NCBI RefSeq assembly: GCF_030418295.1
Contig: NZ_JAUHQA010000001.1
Location: 496,001-560,000 of the forward strand
Reading direction: 5' to 3'
DNA from: Demequina muriae
Lineage (GTDB): Bacteria; Actinomycetota; Actinomycetes; Actinomycetales; Demequinaceae
Length of the DNA stretch: 64,000 bases
Part shown: positions 51,296 to 63,461 of the stretch, piece by piece
Layout of the letters: each line of letters starts with the position of its first letter
Position numbering within the stretch: position 1 is the stretch's first letter
Notes under the pieces: generated by a model
Told to the model about the DNA's origin: nothing
Databases searched by the model: none
The model's input: the letters and a program-made list of their open reading frames with translations, nothing else
Program-made: the position numbers and the translations under genes

Positions 51296-53884
51296 ATGCC
51301 TGGTACGAACCTCACGCGCGCAGAGGCCGAGGCCCGCGCCGCCGTCATCTCCACCGAGACCTACGCCGTCGAGCTTGACCTCACCACCCACGAGGACACT
51401 TTCCGCTCGACGACGACCGTTCGCTTCTCCGCCACCCCTGGGGAATCGACCTTCATCGACCTGATCGCGCCCACGGTGCACCGCATCACGCTCAACGGTG
51501 CGGACCTGGATCCCGAGCAGCACTTCGCGGACAGCCGCATCGCACTGCCGGACCTTCAGGAGAGCAACGAGCTCACCGTGGTCGCCGACTGCGAGTACAT
51601 GAACACCGGCGAGGGACTGCACCGGTTCGTGGACCCCGAGGACGGCGAGGTCTACCTCTACAGCCAGTTCGAGGTCGCCGACACCCGCCGCGTCTATGCG
51701 GTGTTCGAGCAGCCCGACCTCAAGGCCGCCTTCACCTTCTCGGTGATCGCACCCGAGCACTGGCACGTGCTGTCGAACAACCCCGGCACGAAGACCGCGG
51801 TCGACGGCGAGGTCGTCATCGCCGAGAAGTCGCGTGCGAAGGCGCGCTGGGACTTCTCCGAGACCACTCGCCTCCCCTGCTACGTGACCGCGATCGTCGC
51901 GGGTCCGTACCACCGTGTCGAGGGCACCATCGAGTCCCGCAAGGGCACCATCGGCGCGGATGTGTACTGCCGCAGCGCGCTGGCGGAGTTCCTCGATGCG
52001 GACGTGATCCGGGGCGACGCTCAGGCCGGCTTCACGTTCTACGAGGACAAGTTCCAGATGGACTACCCGTTCGAGAAGTACGACCAGATCTTCGTGCCCG
52101 AGTTCAACGCCGGGGCGATGGAGAACGCGGGCTGCGTGACGTTCCTCGAGGACTACGTGTTCCGCTCCAAGGCGGCAGAGGCCCGCATCGAGCGGCGCAC
52201 CGTCACCGTGCTGCACGAGCTCGCGCACATGTGGTTCGGCGACCTGGTCACCATGAAGTGGTGGAACGACCTGTGGCTGAACGAGTCCTTCGCGGAGTAC
52301 GTCTCCACTGTCGCGACGGTCGAGACCACCAAGTGGAAGGACAACTGGGTCACGTTCAACTCGCTCGAGAAGACGTGGGCCGCGCGCCAGGACCAGCTGC
52401 CGTCAACGCACCCGATCATGGCGGACATCAGGGACCTGGAGGACGTAGAGGTCAACTTCGACGGCATCACCTATGCGAAGGGCGCGTCCGTGCTCAAGCA
52501 GCTCGCCGCATGGGTGGGACAGGACCAGTTCTTCGCTGGCGTCGCGGAGTACTTCCGCAAGCACCACCACTCCAACACCACGCTGAGCGACCTGCTGGTC
52601 GAGCTCGAGGCCACGTCCGGCCGCGACCTCGCGGCGTGGTCCGAGGTGTGGCTCCAGAAGGCCGGCATCACCACGCTGCGCCCGGAGATCGAGGTCGACA
52701 CCCACGATGACATCGCCGTGTTCGCCGTGCGCCAGGAGGTTCCGAGCGAGTGGCCCACGCAGCGGCCGCACCGCATCGGAGTCGGCGGCTACGACGTCGT
52801 CGTGTCCGAGTCGGGCGAGACCCGCCTCGAGCGCACCATGTTCGTCGAGACCGACATCAGCGGTGCACGCACCGAGATTCCCGAGCTCGTCGGCAAGCAC
52901 CGCCCGGCGCTGATTCTCGTCAACGACGGGGACCTGGCGTACGCGAAGGTGCGGCTCGATGAGCAGTCGCTCGCCACCGCGGTGGAGCACGTCAGCAGCT
53001 TTTCGGACCCACTCGCGCGTTCCATGGTGCTCACGGCGGCGTGGGACATGACCCGCGACGGCGAGATGCCCGCGCGCCAGTTCGTCGACCTCGTGCTCAG
53101 GAACATCGCGCACGAGTCCCAGTCGACCACGGTGATGGTGCTGCTGCGTCAGCTCGACACCGCCCTGTCGCTGTATGTGCACCCGGACCACGCCAAGGAG
53201 GCGTGCGAGAACGCCGCCGAGTCGCTCTGGCTGCTCGCCATCGAGTCCGAGCCGGGGTCGGACAATCAGCTTCAGTTCGTGCGCGCCTTCGCCTCACTCG
53301 CGTGCACCGACATTCAGCTGGACAACCTCCAGGGCCTGCTCGACGGCAAGCTCAGCCTGGGAGGCCTGCCGATCGACTCCGACCTCGCATGGGACCTCGT
53401 CATCGGACTCGCGATCGGCGGGCGCGTGGGCGAGTACGCGATCGAGCTGCAGCTGGCCCGGGATGCCACCGCCTCCGGCCAGCGCCGTGCCGCGCATGCC
53501 ATGGCCGCGATCGCCACGCCTGAGGGCAAGCGCAAGACGTGGGACTCGCTGGTCAACGCTGAGAAGGACATGCCGAACGCGCTGCAGTTCTCCGCCACCG
53601 CAGGGTTCATGCACGTCAGCAGCACCACGCTGCTCGAGCCGTTTGTCGACGACTACTTCGCGTCGATCCGCCGCCTCTACTCCGAGAAGACCAACGAGAT
53701 GGCCACCGGCCTGATCGAGGGCCTGTACCCGGTGCAGCTGGCCGGCCGCTACGACGGCCTTCAAGAGAAGGCCGATGCGTGGCTCGCCGAGAACGACGAC
53801 GCTCACGATGCACTCAAGCGACTGGTGATCGAAGGACGCGACGGGGTCCGGCGCGCCCTCGAGAACCAGGCCAAGGACAAATAG
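51296..53884 (+). CDS. pepN: Aminopeptidase N (M1 family), copy 1
   Basis: An 862-aa M1 zinc aminopeptidase that trims N-terminal residues from peptides in the cytoplasm. The exopeptidase motif is FNAGAMENAGCVTF, the zinc site is HELAHMWFGDLVTM and the third ligand lies in NDLWLNESFAEYV. The C-terminal ERAP1-like helical domain covers about residues 530-850. ATG 51296 has CAGAAT six bases upstream and no Shine-Dalgarno. A paralogue follows, separated by a terminator. Confidence 0.96.
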   Translation: MPGTNLTRAEAEARAAVISTETYAVELDLTTHEDTFRSTTTVRFSATPGESTFIDLIAPTVHRITLNGADLDPEQHFADSRIALPDLQESNELTVVADCEYMNTGEGLHRFVDPEDGEVYLYSQFEVADTRRVYAVFEQPDLKAAFTFSVIAPEHWHVLSNNPGTKTAVDGEVVIAEKSRAKARWDFSETTRLPCYVTAIVAGPYHRVEGTIESRKGTIGADVYCRSALAEFLDADVIRGDAQAGFTFYEDKFQMDYPFEKYDQIFVPEFNAGAMENAGCVTFLEDYVFRSKAAEARIERRTVTVLHELAHMWFGDLVTMKWWNDLWLNESFAEYVSTVATVETTKWKDNWVTFNSLEKTWAARQDQLPSTHPIMADIRDLEDVEVNFDGITYAKGASVLKQLAAWVGQDQFFAGVAEYFRKHHHSNTTLSDLLVELEATSGRDLAAWSEVWLQKAGITTLRPEIEVDTHDDIAVFAVRQEVPSEWPTQRPHRIGVGGYDVVVSESGETRLERTMFVETDISGARTEIPELVGKHRPALILVNDGDLAYAKVRLDEQSLATAVEHVSSFSDPLARSMVLTAAWDMTRDGEMPARQFVDLVLRNIAHESQSTTVMVLLRQLDTALSLYVHPDHAKEACENAAESLWLLAIESEPGSDNQLQFVRAFASLACTDIQLDNLQGLLDGKLSLGGLPIDSDLAWDLVIGLAIGGRVGEYAIELQLARDATASGQRRAAHAMAAIATPEGKRKTWDSLVNAEKDMPNALQFSATAGFMHVSSTTLLEPFVDDYFASIRRLYSEKTNEMATGLIEGLYPVQLAGRYDGLQEKADAWLAENDDAHDALKRLVIEGRDGVRRALENQAKDK

Positions 53885-53909
53885 CTCGACCCAGCAGTGA
53901 ATCGCGAAG

Positions 53910-53935
53910 GGGCGGCGGCCCGTCGGCCGCCGCCC
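53910..53935 (+). terminator. Terminator between the two pepN paralogues
   Basis: A perfect 11-bp stem (gggcggcggcc/ggccgccgccc) with loop cgtc is followed by tttcg. It lies 25 bases after the first pepN stop, so the second gene has its own promoter. Confidence 0.85.
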
Positions 53936-54018
53936 TTTCGCATGCCCCGCCCCGCCTCCACGCGGCAGCTCCCTGGGGTCGGGCGCGGGTGACGGCGGAT
54001 GCGTGAAAAACTGGCCTC

Positions 54019-56565
<2,547 letters not shown>

Positions 56566-56589
56566 GGACGGGCCGGCGGGCCTGGCGCG

Positions 56590-57984
56590 CTACTCGGTGA
56601 CGACGGCCGCGAGGGAAGAGGCACCCTGCGGGGCCACCCACAGCCGCTCACCGATCTCGGGGGCATCAGGGTGATGCCGACCGCGCGCAAAGACCACCAG
56701 GCCCATGGCCGCCCACACCACCAGCGCGCCCATCGCGGGACCGCTGAGCTGACCGGGTGATCCCGGCCACAGCAGCAACGCGATGAACCCGACTGAGCAC
56801 GCCAGACCGACCGCAGCGTAGACCCGTTCGAGCGTCACGTTCCCGATCCGGATGCTGATGAAGCACGTGTACGCGTACGCGATCGCGGCGAGCAGCGATG
56901 ACATGTCGACGATATAGTTAACCGCCTCGCGCCCCGCCCACGGCGCGATCAGGCTCACCCCCAGGATCAGGAGCACGGCCCTGTTCAATACGTGACGATC
57001 ATCGGTGTGGGCCAGCGACAACGGCAGGAACCGGTTGGACGCAAGCGACGCGATAAGACTGCTCGCGGCGAGCGTGAAGGCACTGATCCCTCCGAGGACC
57101 GCGCCCACGAGTGCCACGACCAGCAGCACGAATCCCACGGGACCCACATACTCGGTGACCGCCGCGCCGGTGGCCCAGTCATGCTCGGCGGCCTGCGCGG
57201 GCGTGAAGGCGAGCGCCGTCAGCGTGTTCATGCCCGCGTAGAGGACGCACCCGATGACGATGCCGATGACGGCCAGCCGGGTGGCGCGGTGAGGGGGATA
57301 CGCAAGGTCCCGAGCGACCTGCGCGATGACGTCGAACCCGACGAACAGGAACGGCACGATCGCGACCACCGAGGCCACGTGTGCCCAGTTGATCTGCCAG
57401 CCGTCCACGTACGTGGCGACGAACTGGTCAGTGTCGCCGAGCACCAGCATGAGCACGAACAGGATCGCGACATTGATCAGCAGGCTGGAGACCAACACGT
57501 TCTCCGTGCGTGAGCTGACCTTGAGCCCTCTCAGGTTCAACCACGCGAAGAACACCATCGTGGCGCTCGCGATCGCGATATCGGTGAGATACACCGGGTA
57601 GCCGGCCACGGTGTACAGATACACCTGCGACACGGCGTCGCCCGCGACCAGCTTGATGACCAGCACGAACGCGACTCCGTTGAGCGCGACGATGCTCGTG
57701 TACGTCAGCATCAGCGCCCAGCCCACGATGAAGCCGTGGCCGCGCCCCAGGAACCGTGCGGCGTACGCCGCCTCGCCTCCGTGATCCACGTGGCGTTCGA
57801 ACATGTGGTGGTATCCGCGCTGAATGAACATCACGGCGATGCCGCCGATGGCGAAGCCGATCGCGGTGTCGATCACGCCCGAGCCCGACAGGAACCGGGT
57901 GCCGGGCAGCACGAATGAACCCCAGCCGATGATCGCGCCGACCACGAGCGCGATGGTGTCGATACGGGACAGGCGTGGTGTCAT
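56590..57984 (-). CDS. APC-family amino-acid permease
   Basis: A 464-aa transporter with about 12 membrane helices. Helix 1 carries the APC signature VVGAIIGWGSFVLPGTRFL. Helix 6 has IVPFLFVGFDVIAQVARDL with the family's FxGFD-type motif. Relatives are often annotated as APC family permeases acting on amino acids; the substrate is unknown. The start is ATG 57984; it follows the CoA-disulfide reductase gene by 12 bases and may share its transcript. Confidence 0.88.
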   Translation of the reverse strand: MTPRLSRIDTIALVVGAIIGWGSFVLPGTRFLSGSGVIDTAIGFAIGGIAVMFIQRGYHHMFERHVDHGGEAAYAARFLGRGHGFIVGWALMLTYTSIVALNGVAFVLVIKLVAGDAVSQVYLYTVAGYPVYLTDIAIASATMVFFAWLNLRGLKVSSRTENVLVSSLLINVAILFVLMLVLGDTDQFVATYVDGWQINWAHVASVVAIVPFLFVGFDVIAQVARDLAYPPHRATRLAVIGIVIGCVLYAGMNTLTALAFTPAQAAEHDWATGAAVTEYVGPVGFVLLVVALVGAVLGGISAFTLAASSLIASLASNRFLPLSLAHTDDRHVLNRAVLLILGVSLIAPWAGREAVNYIVDMSSLLAAIAYAYTCFISIRIGNVTLERVYAAVGLACSVGFIALLLWPGSPGQLSGPAMGALVVWAAMGLVVFARGRHHPDAPEIGERLWVAPQGASSLAAVVTE

Positions 57985-57996
57985 CGTGCGCTCGCT

Positions 57997-59694
57997 CTAG
58001 TTGAAGTTGTACTCCGAGATGAGGGAGTCGCGGCCGGTGACCTGATCGGTGAAGTACTCGTGGTTGCAGAACCCCAGGAACGACCCGCCGATGTTGACGG
58101 CGTTGGGGAAGCCCAGCTGGTTGAGGGCACGCACCACGTTGTAGGAGCGCTGGCCGATGCGGCAATGGACATAGAAGGGCTCGTCGCGCGGGAACTCGTC
58201 GAGGCGCTCACGGAACTCGCTGAGCGGGATGTTCAGCGCGCCCTTGATGTGCCCCGCGGCGTACTCGTGCGGCTCGCGCACGTCGACGATGGTCGCGTCC
58301 TCCTCGACGATGAGTCGCCTGACGTCCCCGATCGTGACTTGGCTGTACACCTTGTTGAGGATGTTGAGTCCCACCAGCGCCGCATTGTTGACCACATCCT
58401 TCGCCGTCGAGTACATCGGCGAGTAGCAGAGCTCGAGGTCGCGCATGTCCTCCAGCGTGCCTCCCATCATGATGAGGGTGGCGATGACGTCGACGCGCTT
58501 GTCGACGTTGCCGGGGCCTACGGCCTGGGCTCCCAGGATGCGACCCGTCGGGACCTCGAAGAGAAGCTTGACGTGCATCGCTGCGGAGTCCGGCATGAGC
58601 CCCACCATGTCGTCACCGATGATGTACACCTTGTCGAACGACATGTTCTCGGCACGACACTCATCCTCGGTGAGCCCGGTCGACGCCGCCGTCTGCTCGA
58701 ACACGCGCACCACTGCGGAGCCGATGACGCCCGTCTGACGCTGCGACATTCCGTAGATATGGTCCGCTGCGGCCCTCGCCTGGCGTTGGGCGGGTCCGGC
58801 CATCGCGAGACGGCTGGGCTTGTGGGTCAACTGGTTGAAGACCTCGATCGCGTCTCCCACGGCGTAGATGCTGGAGTCGCTCGTGCGGTAGTGACCGTCG
58901 ACGACGATTCCCCCGGTGGTGCCGATCTGCAGCCCGGCCTCGACGGCCAGCGTGGTCTCAGGGCGCACGCCGATCGCCATCACGACCGCTTGACCCGCAT
59001 AGGAGGCTCCGGACTGCACGGTGACCGAGTCCTCGCCGACCTTGGTCAGCGCATCGTTCAGCACCAGCCGGACACCACGGTCGTGGAGCTCGCGGTGCAG
59101 CAGCTGCACGATGTCGCTGTCGAGGCGCATCATCACGCGATCACGCATCTCGACCATGGTGACCTTCTTGCCCGCCAGGACCAGATTCTCGGTCACCTCG
59201 AGCCCGATGTACCCGCCGCCGACCACCACGACGTCCGTGACATGCGGCTGGTCGATGTGCTTCTTCAGACGGTCGATGTCCACCACGTCGCGCACGGTGA
59301 AGACGTGCGGCGCGTCAGCGCCGGGAATCGTCGGGCGCAGCGGCACTGCTCCAGGCGACAGCACGAGGACGTCGTAGGCCTCGTGGTAGGAGTCCCCGGA
59401 GTCAAGGTTGGTCACCGCGATGGTCTTCGCCACGCGATCGATGCTCGTCACCTCGTTGCGGACGCGCGCCTCGATGTTGTACCGCGCGGCGAAGATCGCC
59501 GGAGTGGACAGCACCAGGGAGTCTGAGTCGGGAACGATGCCGGACAGGTGGAACGGCAGCGCGCAGTTCGAGAATGAGACGTCCCGGCCGCGATCCAGCA
59601 CCAGGATCTCGGCGCTCTCGTCCAGACGGCGGCAACGGGCGGCGACCGACATTCCGCCCGCCACTCCTCCGACGACGATGATCTTCTTGGGCAT
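57997..59694 (-). CDS. CoA-disulfide reductase with C-terminal rhodanese domain
   Basis: A 565-aa flavoprotein of the CoA-disulfide/persulfide reductase group. FAD motif: IIVVGGVAGGMSVAARCRRL; single redox Cys in SFSNCALPFHL (about residue 43); NAD motif: VVVVGGGYIGLEVTENL. A rhodanese domain occupies about residues 460-560 with active Cys in FYVHCRIGQRSYNV. Such fusions reduce CoA persulfides or polysulfides using NAD(P)H. It lies in a row with the YeeE/TsuA-type transporter gene (29-base gap), suggesting uptake and reduction of sulfane sulfur or thiosulfate. ATG 59694 has a usable A-rich upstream stretch (CGACAAGAAAGGCC). Confidence 0.92.
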   Translation of the reverse strand: MPKKIIVVGGVAGGMSVAARCRRLDESAEILVLDRGRDVSFSNCALPFHLSGIVPDSDSLVLSTPAIFAARYNIEARVRNEVTSIDRVAKTIAVTNLDSGDSYHEAYDVLVLSPGAVPLRPTIPGADAPHVFTVRDVVDIDRLKKHIDQPHVTDVVVVGGGYIGLEVTENLVLAGKKVTMVEMRDRVMMRLDSDIVQLLHRELHDRGVRLVLNDALTKVGEDSVTVQSGASYAGQAVVMAIGVRPETTLAVEAGLQIGTTGGIVVDGHYRTSDSSIYAVGDAIEVFNQLTHKPSRLAMAGPAQRQARAAADHIYGMSQRQTGVIGSAVVRVFEQTAASTGLTEDECRAENMSFDKVYIIGDDMVGLMPDSAAMHVKLLFEVPTGRILGAQAVGPGNVDKRVDVIATLIMMGGTLEDMRDLELCYSPMYSTAKDVVNNAALVGLNILNKVYSQVTIGDVRRLIVEEDATIVDVREPHEYAAGHIKGALNIPLSEFRERLDEFPRDEPFYVHCRIGQRSYNVVRALNQLGFPNAVNIGGSFLGFCNHEYFTDQVTGRDSLISEYNFN

Positions 59695-59723
59695 GATGGC
59701 CTTTCTTGTCGTCTCGAGCGCGG

Positions 59724-61076
59724 CTACACGAAGTTCTTGGGCAGCTTGTACGGATTCCTGTCGATGATGTTGACCTTGCCCGCGAAGTACTTCAGGGCGC
59801 CGAGCGCACCTGCCCACAGGGCGATGCCGAAGATCCAGCCTGAGAGCGACAGGTTGCCGATGCCCGAGTACAGCGCACCGATGTTGCAGCCGTGAGCGAG
59901 ACGCGCACCGATGCCCATCAGCAGTCCGCCGAGCATGTAGATGCTGACGTCGCGCACGTTGAAGCGCCGGTTCCAGGCGAAGCGGCTCGCGAGGAGCAGC
60001 GCCACGGCCGCCCCGAGGATGATGCCCACGTTGCGCACCCCCACCCCGGAGTTGATGATGCCGGCGTCAACGGCCTCGTTGGCCTTCGCGAACGCGGGGT
60101 GAGTGAGGTCGATGCCCACGAGGTTGAGCGCCCAGATGCCCCACTCGGCGAAGACGCCCGTGACGCCCCAGCTCTTCTTGGTGGTGACCAGGATGAACAG
60201 GAACATGAACGCCAGCAGCACGCCACCGGTGACGAAGCTCCACCGCGTGCGGATCAGCGTGTGGAACGTGCGGGCGCTGAAGAACTTGTAGGGCTCGTCG
60301 GCGGGTTGCTCGGGGAGCTCTTTCTCGTCCGCGCTCCACTCCTCGACCGCATAGAGCCCCTGCGACTTGCGCCGCTGCTCGTACCAGCGGGTGAGCCCGT
60401 AGATGGCCAGCAGGCCGGCCAGCGTGAGCGCGACCGCGCCGAGGTAGCCCAAGGAATCGGGCAGGTAGATCCGTGTGCCCCAGGTGCCGAGCGACGACTT
60501 CTCGAACTCGAACGTCATCCACACTCCGATCACGGAGCCGACGATGAACATGGGGAGTGAGAACACGACGCGCACGGCACCTTCGCCGAAGTCAGACAGC
60601 GTTCCGGAGGCACAGCCGCCCGCCATGATCATCCCGGCGCCGAACAGCAGGCCGCCGACGACGAGGCCCAGGCCGATGAAGCCGACGTTCTGGGTGCCGG
60701 GGATGACAGCGTCGCCCTCCGCCGCGACGGACGCGGCAACCGCGCCTCCCTCAGCAGCGGCCCAATGGATCCCTGCCGCGAACACCGATGCGAGAGCGAA
60801 GGTGATGACGAGGGCCTTCGTGAGGCTGCCTTCTCCCGTCATCCAGATGCGCTTCACGCCACCGGCATAGCCGAAGCGGGAGCGCGTCAGGATGTACCCC
60901 AGCGCGAGGCCGGTGATCATGAAGAGGGTGAACTGGCTGGCGCTGTCGGCGAGCGGCAGGCCGATCGCGAACGCCGCGACGAGCACCGCGAGCCCGATCC
61001 ACACTTGAGTGCTCGGCCTCACTTTGGGCAGAGGCAACATGGTGCGGTCGATGATGCCGCGGGTGGTGTTGGCCAT
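59724..61076 (-). CDS. YeeE/YedE (TsuA-like) sulfur-compound transporter
   Basis: A 450-aa membrane protein with two YeeE/YedE halves. The conserved cysteines are in MIMAGGCASGTLSDFGEG and ARLAHGCNIGALYSGIGN, the motifs of thiosulfate-uptake protein TsuA. A cytoplasmic loop of about 60 residues separates the halves (YEQRRKSQGLYAVEEWSADE). With the downstream persulfide-type enzyme it forms a sulfur uptake operon. Whether it carries thiosulfate or another sulfane donor is inferred. ATG 61076 has AAGGACG upstream. Confidence 0.9.
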   Translation of the reverse strand: MANTTRGIIDRTMLPLPKVRPSTQVWIGLAVLVAAFAIGLPLADSASQFTLFMITGLALGYILTRSRFGYAGGVKRIWMTGEGSLTKALVITFALASVFAAGIHWAAAEGGAVAASVAAEGDAVIPGTQNVGFIGLGLVVGGLLFGAGMIMAGGCASGTLSDFGEGAVRVVFSLPMFIVGSVIGVWMTFEFEKSSLGTWGTRIYLPDSLGYLGAVALTLAGLLAIYGLTRWYEQRRKSQGLYAVEEWSADEKELPEQPADEPYKFFSARTFHTLIRTRWSFVTGGVLLAFMFLFILVTTKKSWGVTGVFAEWGIWALNLVGIDLTHPAFAKANEAVDAGIINSGVGVRNVGIILGAAVALLLASRFAWNRRFNVRDVSIYMLGGLLMGIGARLAHGCNIGALYSGIGNLSLSGWIFGIALWAGALGALKYFAGKVNIIDRNPYKLPKNFV

Positions 61077-61236
61077 GGTTCACGCGTCCTTGCGTTCTGC
61101 AGTGCGCGGGATCCGGGACCCGTGAGGCCCTGAAGGGGCGCCACTGCGAACCTAGGGGCCGAATGGAGGGATGCCTGGGCCCAAGGTCCCCCCCGCGTGC
61201 CGGGGCCCGTGCGCGGCCGGCGACGCGCCCCAGCCT

Positions 61237-63369
61237 CTAGCGCCGAGCGCTCCGCACGGCCTCCAGCAGCCGCTGCAGCCGGGGGTGGTCGAACAGGTCG
61301 TCGAGCAGCACGGCCTGGCCATTCGAGTCCGCCAGCGGCACCTGCCAATTGGGGTACTCGGTGTGCGTGCCGGGGTGGTTCTGCGAGCGCCGCTCCCCCA
61401 CGGCATCGGCCAGGGACACGGCCGTGAGGAGCGCGGGCGAGTGCATGGCGAGCGTGTGGACGCCGGCGACGAGGTCGTCCTCGTTCCAGTCCTCGATCAT
61501 CCAGTCGCGCTCGCGGAGGTACGCGACGAGCGAGTCGCGCTGGCGATCGGACTCTGCCTTCTCGGCGCCGGCGTCGCCGGCCAGAAGACCGAGCCGACGC
61601 CGCACCTCGATGTGCTCGCCCGCAAGGAACGCCGCCGTGGGCGGAAGGTCGTGGACGGTGACGGAGACCAGCGCATCGGCCCGGTAGCGCTCCGGTGGCG
61701 TGGGCGAGCCGTCCGACTGCTTCTCGAACAGCGCCACGACGGTGCCGAGCAGGCCCCGGTGGTTGAGGTAGTCGGAGACCCACGGCTCGAGCGTGCCGAG
61801 GTCCTCGCCGATCACGATGGTGCCCGCACGGTGCGCCTCGAGAGCGAGGATGCCGATCATCGCATCGTGGTCGAACTGGATGTACACGCCGTCATCGGGA
61901 CCGTGGCCGTCCGGGATCCACCACTGGCGGAACAGCCCCAGGATGTGGTCGACGCGCAGCGCCCCGGCGTGACGCACGGCGGCCCGCACCACGTCGCGGA
62001 ACGGCAGGTATGCGGCGGCCTCGAGGGCGCGCGGCTGCCACGGCGGCTGCGACCAGTTCTGGCCGTGCTGGTTGTACATGTCCGGCGGGGCTCCCACGTT
62101 CATGCCCGTCGCGAGCACGCGGCCCAGCGACCAGGAGTCGGCGCCGTGCGGGTGCACGCCCACCGCGAGGTCCGTCATGATGCCGATCGACATGCCGGCC
62201 TCGACCGCATCGGCCTGCGCGCGCGCCAGCTGCTCGTCGGCGACCCACTGCAGCCACGCGTAGAACAGCACGCGCTCGCTGTTCTCCTCGCGCCACGCCT
62301 CGATGGCTGGCGAACGGGGGTTCGAGAACTCCTCCGGCCACGGCAGTCCCTTGTGCGCCTCGGAGATCGCGCACCAGGTGGCGAACTCCTCCAGGGCGGC
62401 GCCCTCGCGCAGGCAGAAGGCCTCGAAGCGGGCCTGACGGGCCGCCGACCGCGGCGCCTCGAACACCTTCTCGAGTGCCGGAGCCTTGGCACGCCACGAC
62501 GCGTCGCGGTCCAACAGGTCCACCTCGGTGTTGGCGCGGCGCGGCCGCTCGGACTCCCACTCGATGACGGCGCGCTGCTGCGACGGCACGTACGCCACCT
62601 CGGGGATGTCCTCGATGCGGATGTAGAGGGGGTTCAGGAATCGGCGCGACGTGGGCAGGTACGGGGACGGCTCCATCGGTGGCACCGGCTCGCTGGCGTG
62701 CAGCGGGTTGATGAGCATGAAGTCGGCGCCCTCGCGGATGGCCGCGAGCGCGCACAGGTCGCCCAGGTCGGCGAAGTCGCCGATGCCCCAGGAGCGCTCG
62801 GAGCGCACCGAGTACAGCTGGGCCGCGAGACCCCACGGCCGATCGCGTCGGATCTGGTCGGGAACGGAGATGCGCTCGGGGGTGACCACGACCCAGCCAC
62901 GGGCGCGCTTGCCCGTGGTGCCCGCGTGAAGCCGGTGCCACCCGAGCGGCAGGTCAGCGGGAATCTGCACGGTCGCGCGGCCCACGTCGCGGTGGTCGAT
63001 CCGTCGGGGCGGGGTGTAGACGTCGAGCTGCGCGACCTCGCGGGCCTCGCCGCTCTCGAGGACGAGGCTGGCAGTCACGGGCTCGCCATGGGGCACGTGC
63101 ACCGGGACCTGCACGCTCTGACCCTCGATCACTACGGTGATGGGCGGCACCATGCGCCGCCACGGCAGGTCCTCGAGATCCGCGAGCGAACGCTCGCACG
63201 TGTCGTCGTCGCGCGCGTCGACCCCCATGGACGCAAGCGCCGCGCGGATCGCTGCGGGCGAGCACGGCACGCGGTAGCCGTTCCACGCCGTGTAGTCGAC
63301 CGAGACCCCGCAGGCGCGCGCGAGCGCTGAGAGGGCGGGCGTGGGCAGCGGTCGGTCGGCGTCAGTCAC
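61237..63369 (-). CDS. malQ: 4-alpha-glucanotransferase (amylomaltase)
   Basis: A 710-aa GH77 disproportionating enzyme of maltodextrin/glycogen metabolism. A beta-sandwich N-terminal extension of about 150 residues typical of actinobacteria precedes the barrel. Catalytic regions: ALRVDHILGLFRQWWIP (nucleophile Asp), GTIVIGEDLGTLEPWV (acid/base Glu), TVHDLPPTAAFLAGEH (Asp). PWGLAAQLYSVRSERSWGIG opens the barrel. GTG 63369 has CAGGAT six bases upstream and no Shine-Dalgarno. Confidence 0.96.
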   Translation of the reverse strand: MTDADRPLPTPALSALARACGVSVDYTAWNGYRVPCSPAAIRAALASMGVDARDDDTCERSLADLEDLPWRRMVPPITVVIEGQSVQVPVHVPHGEPVTASLVLESGEAREVAQLDVYTPPRRIDHRDVGRATVQIPADLPLGWHRLHAGTTGKRARGWVVVTPERISVPDQIRRDRPWGLAAQLYSVRSERSWGIGDFADLGDLCALAAIREGADFMLINPLHASEPVPPMEPSPYLPTSRRFLNPLYIRIEDIPEVAYVPSQQRAVIEWESERPRRANTEVDLLDRDASWRAKAPALEKVFEAPRSAARQARFEAFCLREGAALEEFATWCAISEAHKGLPWPEEFSNPRSPAIEAWREENSERVLFYAWLQWVADEQLARAQADAVEAGMSIGIMTDLAVGVHPHGADSWSLGRVLATGMNVGAPPDMYNQHGQNWSQPPWQPRALEAAAYLPFRDVVRAAVRHAGALRVDHILGLFRQWWIPDGHGPDDGVYIQFDHDAMIGILALEAHRAGTIVIGEDLGTLEPWVSDYLNHRGLLGTVVALFEKQSDGSPTPPERYRADALVSVTVHDLPPTAAFLAGEHIEVRRRLGLLAGDAGAEKAESDRQRDSLVAYLRERDWMIEDWNEDDLVAGVHTLAMHSPALLTAVSLADAVGERRSQNHPGTHTEYPNWQVPLADSNGQAVLLDDLFDHPRLQRLLEAVRSARR

Positions 63370-63461
63370 GTGCCCATCCTGCCAGGTTGCGCCGCACGCT
63401 CGAAAGGCACAGCACGGCCGATGCGCGGACCACGGCCCGCGCGATGGTTACCCTGGGAGGC

